64,000 nucleotides of DNA, from positions 21,602-85,601 of the forward strand of contig NZ_UAVD01000048.1 of the NCBI RefSeq assembly GCF_900460065.1, given 5' to 3'. The notes below the pieces were generated by a model, which searched no databases, had not been told where the DNA came from, and worked only from the letters and a program-made list of their open reading frames with translations. A program made the position numbers and the translations under genes. Below are positions 53,181 to 61,403 of the stretch, piece by piece. Origin of the DNA: Streptomyces griseus. Lineage in GTDB: Bacteria > Actinomycetota > Actinomycetes > Streptomycetales > Streptomycetaceae. Position 1 is the stretch's first letter; the number at the start of each line of letters is the position of its first letter.

Positions 53181-54954
53181 AGCGGTCCCAGTTGATCGAC
53201 CAGGTCATCAGGCCGCGCAGGTCGGACCAGGTCCCCCGGGTCTGGTAGGAGCCGCAGTCGGTCTTCTTCGTCAGGCAGTTGAGCGCCTTGTTGACCTCGG
53301 CCGGCGTGGTGTGGCCGTTGCCCGCCTGGGTGGAGGCCGGGAGGCCGATGGCGACCTGGTCGGGGCGCAGGCCGGGGAAGACCTTGGTGGTGTCGCCCGC
53401 CACCGGGAAGCCCGCGAGCAGCATGTCGGTCATCGCGATGTGGAAGTCCGCGCCGCCCATGGTGTGGTACTGGTTGTCCAGCCCCATGATCGGACCCGAG
53501 TTGTAGTCCTGGACGTGCAGCAGGGTCAGGTCGTCGCGCAGCGCGTGGATGACCGGCAGGTACGCCCCGGCGCGCGGGTCCTGGCCGCCCCAGGGGCCGG
53601 AGCCGTAGAACTGGTAGCCGAGCTGCACGAAGAAGGTCTCGGGCGCCATCGTGAGGACGAAGTCCGGGCCGTACTTCGCCTTGAGGGACTTCACCGCGGA
53701 GATCAGGTTGACGATCACCGGCGAGGTCGGGTTGCGGAAGTCGGTGTCGCCGGTGTTGAGGGAGAGCGAGTGGCCCTCGAAGTCGATGTCCAGGCCGTTC
53801 AGGCCGTAGGTGTCGATGATCTTCGAGACCGAGGTGACGAAAGCGTCCCGGGCCGCGGTGGAGTTGAGCTGCACCTGTCCGTTCTGGCCGCCGATCGAGA
53901 TCAGCACCTTCTTGCCCGCGGCCTGCTTGGCCTTGATCGCGGCCTTGAAGTCCGCCTCGGACTCGACGTTCGGGCACTCGGCGACCGGGCAGAGCGCGAA
54001 GCGTATGTCGCCGGAGGTGACGGAGGTGGGCTCGCCGAAGGCGAGGTTGATGACGTCCCAGGAGTCGGGTACGTCCGCCATCCGGGTGTAGCCGGAGCCG
54101 TTGGCGAAGCTGGAGTGCAGGTAGCCGACGAGGGCGCGGGGCGGGAGCTTGGTGTCGCCGCCTCCGCCGCCCGCCGTGGTGGTCGCGGTGAGGGCGGCCG
54201 ATTTCGCGGACTCGCCGGCCGCGTTGGCGGCGGTGACCTGGAAGCTGTACGCGGTGGAGGCGGTCAGGCCCGTCACGGTGGCGGAGGGGCCGGTGGCCGT
54301 CGCCACCTTCGTACCGCCGCGGTAGACGTGGTAGGCGCTGGCGCCGGAGACGGCGTTCCAGGAGAGCGCGACGGAGGAGGAGGTGATCGCCGTGGTCTTC
54401 AGGCCGGCGGGGACCGCCGGGATCACGACGGGGTCGCCGCCGGGGCCGACCAGGGTGAGGTCGTCGGCGTAGTAGGCGGGGGTGCCGTACCAGCCGTGGG
54501 TGTACACGCTCACGGAGGTGGTGGAGGGGCCCGTCTTGAAGGTGGTGGTGAGCTGCTTCCACGCGCCGGGGGACTGGGTCCAGGTGGAGACGTCGGTGGT
54601 ACCGGTGCCGGAGGCGCCGAGGTAGACGTAGCTGCCCTGCACCCAGGCGCTCAGCGTGTACGAGGAGTTGGGCTTGACCGTGATGCTCTGGGAGCACTTG
54701 GCGTGGTCGCTGCCGGCCGGGGTCGCCCTGAGCGCCGAGGTGCCGCTGCGGGTCGGTGTGGAGACGGCCGCACCGCTGGAGTTCGCGCAGGTCCAGCCGT
54801 CCAGGCCCGCCTCGAAGCCGCCGTTGCGTGCGAGGTCCACATCGGCGGCGCCCGCCGTCGGGGCCGAGACGGCCAGGGCCCCGGCGGCGAGCAGGCCCGC
54901 CGAGCAGACGGCCAGAAGTCTGGAGAATCTGACAGTTGGTCCGGTGCGTTCCAC
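53131..54954 (-). CDS. Secreted family 18 chitinase
   Basis: A 607-residue exported chitinase. GTG 54954 has GGAGG 5 nt upstream. The signal peptide ends near residue 36 (TAGA/ADVD). A carbohydrate-binding beta-sandwich module (about 39-170), a fibronectin type III domain (about 178-265) and a Gly-rich linker precede the GH18 catalytic barrel (about 275-607). The DxxDxDxE signature reads NGLDIDFE, with the first Asp replaced by Asn and the catalytic Glu kept. It degrades chitin outside the cell, yielding N-acetylglucosamine, whose metabolites control DasR. A DasR-like operator overlaps its promoter. Confidence 0.93.
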   Translation of the reverse strand: MERTGPTVRFSRLLAVCSAGLLAAGALAVSAPTAGAADVDLARNGGFEAGLDGWTCANSSGAAVSTPTRSGTSALRATPAGSDHAKCSQSITVKPNSSYTLSAWVQGSYVYLGASGTGTTDVSTWTQSPGAWKQLTTTFKTGPSTTSVSVYTHGWYGTPAYYADDLTLVGPGGDPVVIPAVPAGLKTTAITSSSVALSWNAVSGASAYHVYRGGTKVATATGPSATVTGLTASTAYSFQVTAANAAGESAKSAALTATTTAGGGGGDTKLPPRALVGYLHSSFANGSGYTRMADVPDSWDVINLAFGEPTSVTSGDIRFALCPVAECPNVESEADFKAAIKAKQAAGKKVLISIGGQNGQVQLNSTAARDAFVTSVSKIIDTYGLNGLDIDFEGHSLSLNTGDTDFRNPTSPVIVNLISAVKSLKAKYGPDFVLTMAPETFFVQLGYQFYGSGPWGGQDPRAGAYLPVIHALRDDLTLLHVQDYNSGPIMGLDNQYHTMGGADFHIAMTDMLLAGFPVAGDTTKVFPGLRPDQVAIGLPASTQAGNGHTTPAEVNKALNCLTKKTDCGSYQTRGTWSDLRGLMTWSINWDRFNNWEFSKNFDAYFGS

Positions 54955-54996
54955 AACAGCCTCCGCGCAGGGGGAAATTCGGGGTTGGCGTGCGCA

Positions 54997-55026
54997 CAAC
55001 ATGGTCCAGACCAATCAGGTTGTCAA
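54997..55026 (-). promoter_or_regulatory. Chitinase promoter with DasR-type operator (dre)
   Basis: Read on the minus strand, TTGACA (55021-55026) is a consensus -35 followed by a -10-like region near 54998-55003. Between them lies the palindrome TGGTCTGGACCA (55002-55013), one base from the DasR core TGGTCTAGACCA known from Streptomyces chitinase genes. DasR would block transcription until GlcN-6-P accumulates. Confidence 0.75.
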
Positions 55027-55043
55027 GACCTCTGGCAGCCGAC

Positions 55044-55517
55044 TCAGCCCTCCGGACGCCCCTCGCGGGCGTCCCGCGCCGCCGCCCCCGCCGCCTCGTG
55101 CATCGCGAGTTCCAGGAGCCCGGCATCGGTGAGGGTCCCCGAACCGTCCGGCGGGACCACCCAGCGCACTCCCCCGGTGACCCGCCCCGGGTACGGGACG
55201 ACGATCCAGGTGCCCCGGCCGCAGCCCCTGATCCCGCTGCCGATCCAGCGGGAGACCGTGCCCGGCGGGACGAAGAAGCCCATGCGCGACTCCCCGAAGT
55301 CCGCGAGAACGGGGCCCGGACGGTCGATCAGTCGGGCGAGGACGTCGAGCGTCGGGTGACCCAGCTCGCCGGGGAGGATCAGGACGTCCCAGCGCCTGCC
55401 GGCCGGAAGGAGCGCGATCCCCTGCGGATGGCGCTCCCACTCCCACCGGCAGGCGGCCGGGTCCGGCGCCACCGACGTGAGCCACTCGATCGCCGCTTTC
55501 ATTTCCGAGCCAGTCAT
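55044..55517 (-). CDS. Small soluble protein, unknown function
   Basis: A 157-residue protein with no signal peptide or membrane helix. ATG 55517 follows GGGAGGC by 6 nt. Features are an acidic/Trp-rich N-terminal helix (WLTSVAPDPAACRWEWE), a WDVLILPGELGHPTLD strand-turn, GPVLADFGESRMGFFVPPGT and a Gly/Trp-rich GTWIVVPYPGRVTGGVRWVVPPDG hairpin. The pattern recalls the degenerate prim-pol-like small proteins of streptomycetes, but I do not see catalytic residues and cannot assign a function. It lies between the oxidoreductase operon and the chitinase gene with its own probable promoter (CATAGT near 55593). Confidence 0.75.
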   Translation of the reverse strand: MTGSEMKAAIEWLTSVAPDPAACRWEWERHPQGIALLPAGRRWDVLILPGELGHPTLDVLARLIDRPGPVLADFGESRMGFFVPPGTVSRWIGSGIRGCGRGTWIVVPYPGRVTGGVRWVVPPDGSGTLTDAGLLELAMHEAAGAAARDAREGRPEG

Positions 55518-55611
55518 GACCAGCCTCCCGTTGACGTGAGCACCGGCGGGGTTCCGCCGGTGCGTACACGTGCGAGAGAGCGTCGGGCGCCGACTATGAC
55601 GCGGGTTGAAG

Positions 55612-55625
55612 CTACCAGTTGGTAG
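55612..55625. promoter_or_regulatory. Inverted repeat upstream of the small unknown gene
   Basis: CTACCAGTTGGTAG has perfect 6-bp arms around 2 bp. It lies 14 bp upstream of a -10-like CATAGT (55593-55598, minus strand) and so overlaps the -35 zone of the 55517 gene. A repressor site is plausible. Confidence 0.45.
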
Positions 55626-55664
55626 TGAAGTGGGTCACAGTGCCGGATCGTGGATCGGCGCAGG

Positions 55665-57080
55665 TCAGCTGTCGAAGCCGAGGCCGAGCCTGTCCATCGT
55701 CCGCAGCCACAGGTTGCGGTGCCCGCCGTTGCCGTCGGCACGGGCCAGGGACCGCTTGGTGATCTCGATCCCTGCCCAGGCGAAGGGCTCCGGGGGGAAC
55801 GGCATCGGCTTGGAGCGGACCATCTCCAGCCGGGTCCGTGCCGTCTCCTCGCCGGAGAGCAGATCGAGCATCACATCGGCCCCGAAACGGGTCGATCCGA
55901 CGCCCAGGCCGGTGTATCCGGCGGCGTAGGCGACCCGTCCCCGATGGGCCGTGCCGAAGAACGCGGTGAAGCGGGAACAGGTGTCGATCGCACCGCCCCA
56001 GGCGTGCGAGAAACGCAGTCCGGAAAGCTGCGGAAAACACGTGAAGAACTGCTCCGCGAGTTTCAGGAACGTCTCCGGACGCTGGTCGAGATCGGCGCTG
56101 AGCCGCCCTCCGTACGGATAGATCGCGTCGTATCCGCCCCACAGGATCCGGTTGTCCGCGGAAAGCCGGAAGTAGTGGAACTGATGGGCGCTGTCGCCCA
56201 GTCCCTGGCGCCCCTTCCAGCCGATGGAGGCCAGCTGCTCGGGGGTGAGCGGTTCGGTCATCAGGGCGTAGTCGTAGACCGGCACGGTGTACGGGCGGAT
56301 CCGCTTGACGAGCGAGGGGAAGATGTTGGTGCCGAGCGCCACGCGGCGGGCGAAGACCCGGCCGTACGGGGTGCGGACCGCCATTCCCGTACCGGAGCGG
56401 ACCAGGTCCAGCGCCCGGGTGTGCTCGTGGATCCGTACGCCCAGCTCCAGGCAGGCCCGCTTCAGACCCCAGGCGAGCTTGGCCGGGTGCAGCATCGCGA
56501 CCCCGCGCCGGTCCCAGAGGCCGCCGAGGAACGTGGGCGAGTCGACCTCGGCGCGCAGGGCCTCACGGTCCAGGAAGTCCACGCCCGTGATGCCGAGCTT
56601 CACCAGCTCCCCGTGCCATTCCCGCAGCTCATCGAGCTGGTGGGGTTCGGTGGCAACGTCGATCTCGCCGGTGCGCTCGAACTCGCAGTCGATGCCGTAG
56701 CGGGCCACGGCGGCCTCGATGGCGTCGAGGTTGCGCTCCCCCAGCTCCTCCAGCTTCGCGATCTCGTCGGGCCACCGCTCCACGCCGTTGGCCAGCCCGT
56801 GGGTGAGGGAGGCGGCGCAGAAGCCGCCGTTGCGGCCCGAGGCGGCCCAGCCCACCTCGTGCCCCTCGATGAGGACGACGTCCCGCTCCGGATCGCGCTC
56901 CTTGGCGATGAGCGCGGTCCACAGTCCGCTGTAGCCGCCGCCGACGACCAGGAGGTCGGTGTGCTCGTCGCCGGTGAGGGCGTCAAGCGCGTCGGGTTTG
57001 GCCGGGTCGTCGAGCCAGTAGGAGACCGGCTTGGCACCGGAAAGGGATTGTGCAGCAGTACGCATGGCAGCTGGGGCCAT
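55665..57080 (-). CDS. FAD-dependent amine oxidoreductase, PuuB-like
   Basis: A 471-residue DAO-family flavoenzyme. The FAD-binding GxGxxG motif is VVGGGYSGLWTALIAKE (about 45-61), followed by the ribose-binding acidic strand DVVLIEGHEVGWAASGRNGGFC and the C-terminal GYTGLGVGSTRFGADVML motif. Similar enzymes oxidise gamma-glutamylputrescine or glycine-type amines. ATG 57080 has AAGGAG 9 nt upstream; ATG 57065 is an alternative. It lies 23 bp after potC and is the last gene of the apparent six-gene operon with the Pot importer, which supports a polyamine substrate. Confidence 0.88.
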   Translation of the reverse strand: MAPAAMRTAAQSLSGAKPVSYWLDDPAKPDALDALTGDEHTDLLVVGGGYSGLWTALIAKERDPERDVVLIEGHEVGWAASGRNGGFCAASLTHGLANGVERWPDEIAKLEELGERNLDAIEAAVARYGIDCEFERTGEIDVATEPHQLDELREWHGELVKLGITGVDFLDREALRAEVDSPTFLGGLWDRRGVAMLHPAKLAWGLKRACLELGVRIHEHTRALDLVRSGTGMAVRTPYGRVFARRVALGTNIFPSLVKRIRPYTVPVYDYALMTEPLTPEQLASIGWKGRQGLGDSAHQFHYFRLSADNRILWGGYDAIYPYGGRLSADLDQRPETFLKLAEQFFTCFPQLSGLRFSHAWGGAIDTCSRFTAFFGTAHRGRVAYAAGYTGLGVGSTRFGADVMLDLLSGEETARTRLEMVRSKPMPFPPEPFAWAGIEITKRSLARADGNGGHRNLWLRTMDRLGLGFDS

Positions 57081-57103
57081 GGTTTCCAACTCCTTCAGGA
57101 ATT

Positions 57104-57907
57104 TCAGTTTCGAGCGTTGCTCTTGCGACGGCTCGCGATGAGCTGACCGACAAGAACCATCAGTACCGCAAGGACGAACATGGCGGTGCCGATGACATTG
57201 ATCTGCACGGGCGTGCCGCGCTGCGCCGATCCCCAGACGAACATGGGGAACGTCACGGTGGAGCCCGCGTTGAAATTCGTGATGATGAAATCGTCGAACG
57301 AGAGCGCGAAAGCGAGCAGCGCTCCCGCCGCGATGCCGGGGGCGGCAATGGGAAGGGTCACCCGCAGGAAGGTCTGCACGGGGCCCGCGTACAGGTCGCG
57401 GGCGGCTTCCTCCAGGCGCGGGTCCATCGACATGACGCGCGCCTTGACGGCGGTCACCACGAAGCTGAGGCAGAACATGATGTGCGCGATCAGCACGGTC
57501 CAGAAGCCGAGCTCGGCGCCCATGTTCAGGAAGAGGGTGAGCAGGGAGGCCGCCATGACGACCTCGGGCATCGCCATCGGCAGGAAGATCAGCGAGTTGA
57601 TCGCGCCGCGGGCCCGGAAGCGGTAGCGGACCAGGGCGAAGGCGATCATCGTGCCGAGCGCGGTCGCCCCGAGCGTCGCCCAGAAGGCGATCTGGAGCGA
57701 GAGCGAGAGCGAGCCGCACAGGTCGGCGACGCCGCAGGGGTCCTTCCAGGCGTCCAGCGAGAACTGCTGCCAGGCGTAGTTGAAGCGCCCCTTGGGCTTG
57801 TTGAACGAGAACACCATCACGACGATGTTCGGCAGGATCATGTACGCGAGGGTCAGCAGACCCGCGATGACGACCAGGTTCCGGCGTATCCAGCGCAGTA
57901 CGGGCAT
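57104..57907 (-). CDS. potC: Spermidine/putrescine ABC transporter permease PotC
   Basis: A 267-residue permease with about six membrane helices. SLDAWKDPC lies in the first extracytoplasmic loop, and the EAA loop LEEAARDLYAGPVQTFLRVTLP is typical of PotC. The FDDFIITNF segment before helix 5 is a hallmark of the polyamine family. Its ATG 57907 overlaps the potB stop by one base (TGATG). It pairs with PotB to form the channel. Confidence 0.92.
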   Translation of the reverse strand: MPVLRWIRRNLVVIAGLLTLAYMILPNIVVMVFSFNKPKGRFNYAWQQFSLDAWKDPCGVADLCGSLSLSLQIAFWATLGATALGTMIAFALVRYRFRARGAINSLIFLPMAMPEVVMAASLLTLFLNMGAELGFWTVLIAHIMFCLSFVVTAVKARVMSMDPRLEEAARDLYAGPVQTFLRVTLPIAAPGIAAGALLAFALSFDDFIITNFNAGSTVTFPMFVWGSAQRGTPVQINVIGTAMFVLAVLMVLVGQLIASRRKSNARN

Positions 57908-58839
57908 CAGACCAGGTCCTCCGTCCCGGAGCGGCGGATGTAGACGGTGACCGCCAGCAGGACGATCGCCATGAGGATGAACGAGAGCGCGGCGGCCGTC
58001 GGATAGTCCAGGACCCGCAGGAACTGGCTCTGGATGACGCTGCCGACCATCTTGGTGTCGGTGGAGCCCAGCAGCTCCGCGTTGACGTAGTCGCCGCTGG
58101 CCGGGATGAAGGTCAGCAGGGTGCCGGAGACGACGCCGGGCATGGAGAGCGGGAAGGTCACCTTGCGGAAGGTGGTGGCGGGGGTGGCGTAGAGGTCTCC
58201 CGCCGCCTCGTGCAGCCGGCCGTCGATCCGCTCCAGCGAGGTGTAGAGCGGCAGGATCATGAACGGCAGGAAGTTGTACGTCAGACCGCAGACGACGGCC
58301 ATCGGGGTGGCGAGGACCCGGTTGGACTCGGTCCAGCCGAGCCAGCTGGTGACGTCCAGGACGTGCAGGGTGTTCAGCACGTCCACGACCGCGCCGCCGT
58401 CGGCGAGGATCGTCTTCCACGCCAGTGTGCGGATGAGGAAGCTGGTGAAGAACGGGGCGATGACCAGGACGAGCACCAGGTTGCGCCAGCGGCCCGCCTT
58501 GAAGGCGATGAGGTAGGCCAGCGGGTAGCCCAGCAGCAGGCACAGGATCGTGGCGGTGCCCGCGTACAGCAGGGACCGGATGAACTGCGGGTAGTACTCG
58601 CGCAGCGCGTCCACGTACGTCTGGAAGTGCCAGGTGACCTCGAAGCCCTGCTCCAGCGAGCCGGTCTGTACGGAGGTGGAGGCCTGGTAGACGAGCGGCA
58701 GGGCGAAGAAGACGACGAGCCAGAGGATGCCGGGGAGCAGCAGCCAGTAGGGGACGAGGCGCTTGCGGGTGGAGGGCTTGCGGAGCACCGGCTCCCGGGG
58801 GTCGGCCGGGGGCGCGGGCGGCGCCTCGGTGAGGCTCAC
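57907..58839 (-). CDS. potB: Spermidine/putrescine ABC transporter permease PotB
   Basis: A 310-residue permease. An N-terminal Pro/Arg cytoplasmic segment leads to the first helix at about 30-50; the EAA loop LHEAAGDLYATPATTFRKVTFP and PASGDYVNAELLG match PotB. About six helices are visible. GTG 58839 overlaps the potA stop (GTGA), and the stop overlaps potC, so translation of the three genes is coupled. Confidence 0.92.
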   Translation of the reverse strand: MSLTEAPPAPPADPREPVLRKPSTRKRLVPYWLLLPGILWLVVFFALPLVYQASTSVQTGSLEQGFEVTWHFQTYVDALREYYPQFIRSLLYAGTATILCLLLGYPLAYLIAFKAGRWRNLVLVLVIAPFFTSFLIRTLAWKTILADGGAVVDVLNTLHVLDVTSWLGWTESNRVLATPMAVVCGLTYNFLPFMILPLYTSLERIDGRLHEAAGDLYATPATTFRKVTFPLSMPGVVSGTLLTFIPASGDYVNAELLGSTDTKMVGSVIQSQFLRVLDYPTAAALSFILMAIVLLAVTVYIRRSGTEDLV

Positions 58840-59990
58840 GCCGCGTCCTCCACGCTCTCCACGCCGGCGTCGATGTCCTGGTCGGCGTCGAGTCCGAAGG
58901 TGTGGGCGGGGTTCCAGTGCAGGATCACCTCGGTGCCGGGGAGGAGTCCCGTGCGGCGGTCGATGTTCTGCTCGTACACCTGGAGCGACGTGCCGGCCGG
59001 GCTCTCGACGACGTACTGGGTGGAGACGCCGATGAAGCTGGAGTCGACGATGCGGCCGGTGACGCGGTTGCGGCCGGTGGCTATGGAGTCCGCGTCGTCC
59101 GCGTGGGCCAGGGATATCTTCTCGGGCCGGATGCCGAGGAGGAGCCGGCCGCCGCTCGTCGTGGGGGCGGAACATCGCTCGCGGGGCAGGGTGAGCCTGC
59201 CGCCGCCCGCGGCCACCACCACGTCGGAGCCGGTGGAGACGACCTCTCCCTCGATGAGGTTGGAGGTGCCGAGGAAGTTGGCGACGAACGTGGTGCGCGG
59301 GTTCTCGTAGAGGTCGGCGGGCGCGCCGAGCTGTTCGACGCGGCCCCCGTTCATCACCGCGACGGTGTCGGCCATGGTCATGGCCTCCTCCTGGTCGTGG
59401 GTGACGTGCACGAAGGTGATGCCGACCTCGGTCTGGATCCGCTTGAGCTCCAGCTGCATCTGCCGGCGGAGCTTGAGGTCGAGGGCGCCGAGCGGTTCGT
59501 CGAGCAGCAGGACCTGCGGGTGGTTGATGAGCGCGCGGGCGACGGCGACGCGCTGCTGCTGGCCGCCGGAGAGCTGGTGCGGTTTGCGGCGGGCGAAGTC
59601 GCCGAGCTGGACGAGCTCCAGCATGGCGTCGACCTGCTTCTTGACCGACTTGATGCCGCGCCGCCGCAGCCCGAAGGCGATGTTCTCGGTGATGTCCAGG
59701 TGCGGGAACAGCGCGTAGCTCTGGAAGACGGTGTTGACGGGCCGCTTGTACGGGGGCAGGTCGGTGATGTCCTTCTCCCCGAGGAAGACCGTGCCGGTGG
59801 TGGCCTCCTCCAGCCCCGCGATCATCCGCAGGGTGGTGGTCTTGCCGCAGCCGGACGCGCCGAGCAGGGCGAAGAAGGAGCCCTGGGGCACGGTCAGGTC
59901 GAGCGGCTGCACGGCGGTGAAGGAGCCGTAGGTCTTGCTGATCCCGGCGAGGCGGACATCGCCGCCCGCGGTCTGCTGCTGCTGTGTCAT
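58836..59990 (-). CDS. potA: Spermidine/putrescine ABC transporter ATPase PotA
   Basis: A 384-residue ABC ATPase. Walker A GASGCGKTT (about 44-52), Q-loop VFQSYALFPHLDITENI, signature LSGGQQQRVAVARAL, Walker B LLLDEPLGALD and the H-loop HVTHDQEEAM are intact. The C-terminal TOBE-type regulatory domain (about 250-384) is present. ATG 59990 opens MTQQQQTAGG. It lies 103 bp after potD and is coupled to potB; it energises polyamine uptake. Confidence 0.94.
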   Translation of the reverse strand: MTQQQQTAGGDVRLAGISKTYGSFTAVQPLDLTVPQGSFFALLGASGCGKTTTLRMIAGLEEATTGTVFLGEKDITDLPPYKRPVNTVFQSYALFPHLDITENIAFGLRRRGIKSVKKQVDAMLELVQLGDFARRKPHQLSGGQQQRVAVARALINHPQVLLLDEPLGALDLKLRRQMQLELKRIQTEVGITFVHVTHDQEEAMTMADTVAVMNGGRVEQLGAPADLYENPRTTFVANFLGTSNLIEGEVVSTGSDVVVAAGGGRLTLPRERCSAPTTSGGRLLLGIRPEKISLAHADDADSIATGRNRVTGRIVDSSFIGVSTQYVVESPAGTSLQVYEQNIDRRTGLLPGTEVILHWNPAHTFGLDADQDIDAGVESVEDAA

Positions 59991-60093
59991 GGGTCGCAGT
60001 CCCAGTGTGTTCGGGGGGAGTTGGGAAGGGGGTGCCCCGGGCAGGCCCGGCCGGGCGGTTGGTTCGCGTCGCGGCCGGCGGCGGGCCGGGAGG

Positions 60094-61341
60094 TCAGGCG
60101 CCGATGAGCTTGGCGAACTTCTCCTCGTACGCCGTCTCTTCCTCCGTGCTCAGGGAGCGGAAGGAGCGGGACTTGGCCGCCATCTCCTTGTCGGGGAGGA
60201 TCAGCGTGTTGGAGGCCATCGACTCGTCGATCTTCGCGAGTTCGTCGCGTACGCCGTCGACCGGGCAGACGTAGTTGATGTACGCGGCGAGCCGGGCGGC
60301 GACCGGCGGCTCGTAGTAGTAGTCGATGAGCTTCTCGGCGTTGGTCTTGTGCCGGGCCTGGGCGGGGACCAGGAGGTTGTCGCTGGAGGTGATGTATCCG
60401 GCGGCCGGGATCGCGAACTCGATGTCCGGGTTGTCGGCCCGGAGCTGGATGATGTCCCCGGCCCAGCCGACGCACGCGGCGATGTCGCCCTTGCTGAGGT
60501 CGGCGGTGTAGTCGTTGCCGGTGAAGCGGCGGATCTGCTTCTTGTCGACGGCCTTCTGGAGGCGGCCGATGGCGCCGTCGAATTCGGCGTCGGTGAACTT
60601 CCCCGGGTCCTTGCCCTGGTCGAGGAGGGTCATGCCGATGGTGTCGCGCATCTCGGAGAGGAAGGAGACGCGGCCCTTGAGCTTCGGGTCGTCGAGCAGC
60701 TGGGTGACGGAGTCGACCTTGCGGCCGCCGGTGGCCTTCACGTTGTACGCGATGACCGTCGGGATGCCGGTCCAGGGGTAGGAGTAGGCGCGGCCCGGGT
60801 CCCAGTCGGGGGTGCGGAACTGGGCGGAGACGTTCGCGAAGGCGTGCGGGAGGTTCGAGGCGTCGAGCTTCTGCGCCCAGCCGAGCCGGATGATGCGGGC
60901 GGCGAGCCAGTCGGTGACGCATATGAGGTCGCGCCCGGTGTTCTGGCCGGCCGCGAGCTGCGGTTTGATCTTGCCGAAGAACTCGACGTTGTCGTTGATG
61001 TCCTCGGTGTACTTGACCCTGATCCCGGTGCGCCGGGTGAAGGCCTCCAGGGTGGGGCGGCCCTTCTCGTCCTCGCTGACGTCCATGTACTCGGTCCAGT
61101 TGGAGAAGGTGACTTCCTTCTCCTGGGCCGAGTGGTCGTCGGAGGCCGCACCGGCGTCGGCGCGCTTGGCGGGCGGGATGCCGCACGCGCCGAGGGTGGC
61201 CATGCCGCCCAGGGCGAGGGCGCCCATGCCGGAGGCGCGCAGCAGGGAGCGGCGGGTGAGGGCGCCCCGGCCGCTGGTCAGGGATCGCTTCATGGCCGCC
61301 AGTTGGGCGGCCGAGAGGCGCTCGGGCTCGTAACTCTCCAT
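60094..61341 (-). CDS. potD: Spermidine/putrescine-binding lipoprotein PotD
   Basis: A 415-residue solute-binding protein. A Tat-type signal with RRSLLRASG and a lipobox LGAC (Cys near residue 53) indicates export in folded form and lipid anchoring. The mature protein has the PotD features VTFSNWTEYMD, PWTGIPTVIAYN and a C-terminal EEKFAKL tail; the signal region is preceded by a 24-residue N-terminal stretch. ATG 61341 follows GAAAGGGC. It lies 62 bp downstream of the aldehyde dehydrogenase gene and captures polyamines for PotABC. Confidence 0.9.
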   Translation of the reverse strand: MESYEPERLSAAQLAAMKRSLTSGRGALTRRSLLRASGMGALALGGMATLGACGIPPAKRADAGAASDDHSAQEKEVTFSNWTEYMDVSEDEKGRPTLEAFTRRTGIRVKYTEDINDNVEFFGKIKPQLAAGQNTGRDLICVTDWLAARIIRLGWAQKLDASNLPHAFANVSAQFRTPDWDPGRAYSYPWTGIPTVIAYNVKATGGRKVDSVTQLLDDPKLKGRVSFLSEMRDTIGMTLLDQGKDPGKFTDAEFDGAIGRLQKAVDKKQIRRFTGNDYTADLSKGDIAACVGWAGDIIQLRADNPDIEFAIPAAGYITSSDNLLVPAQARHKTNAEKLIDYYYEPPVAARLAAYINYVCPVDGVRDELAKIDESMASNTLILPDKEMAAKSRSFRSLSTEEETAYEEKFAKLIGA

Positions 61342-61403
61342 ACGCGTTGCCCTTTCGGGTGTCAGGCCGCTGGGGCCCGTGGGCCCCGGTCGCGCGGCAG
61401 CTG

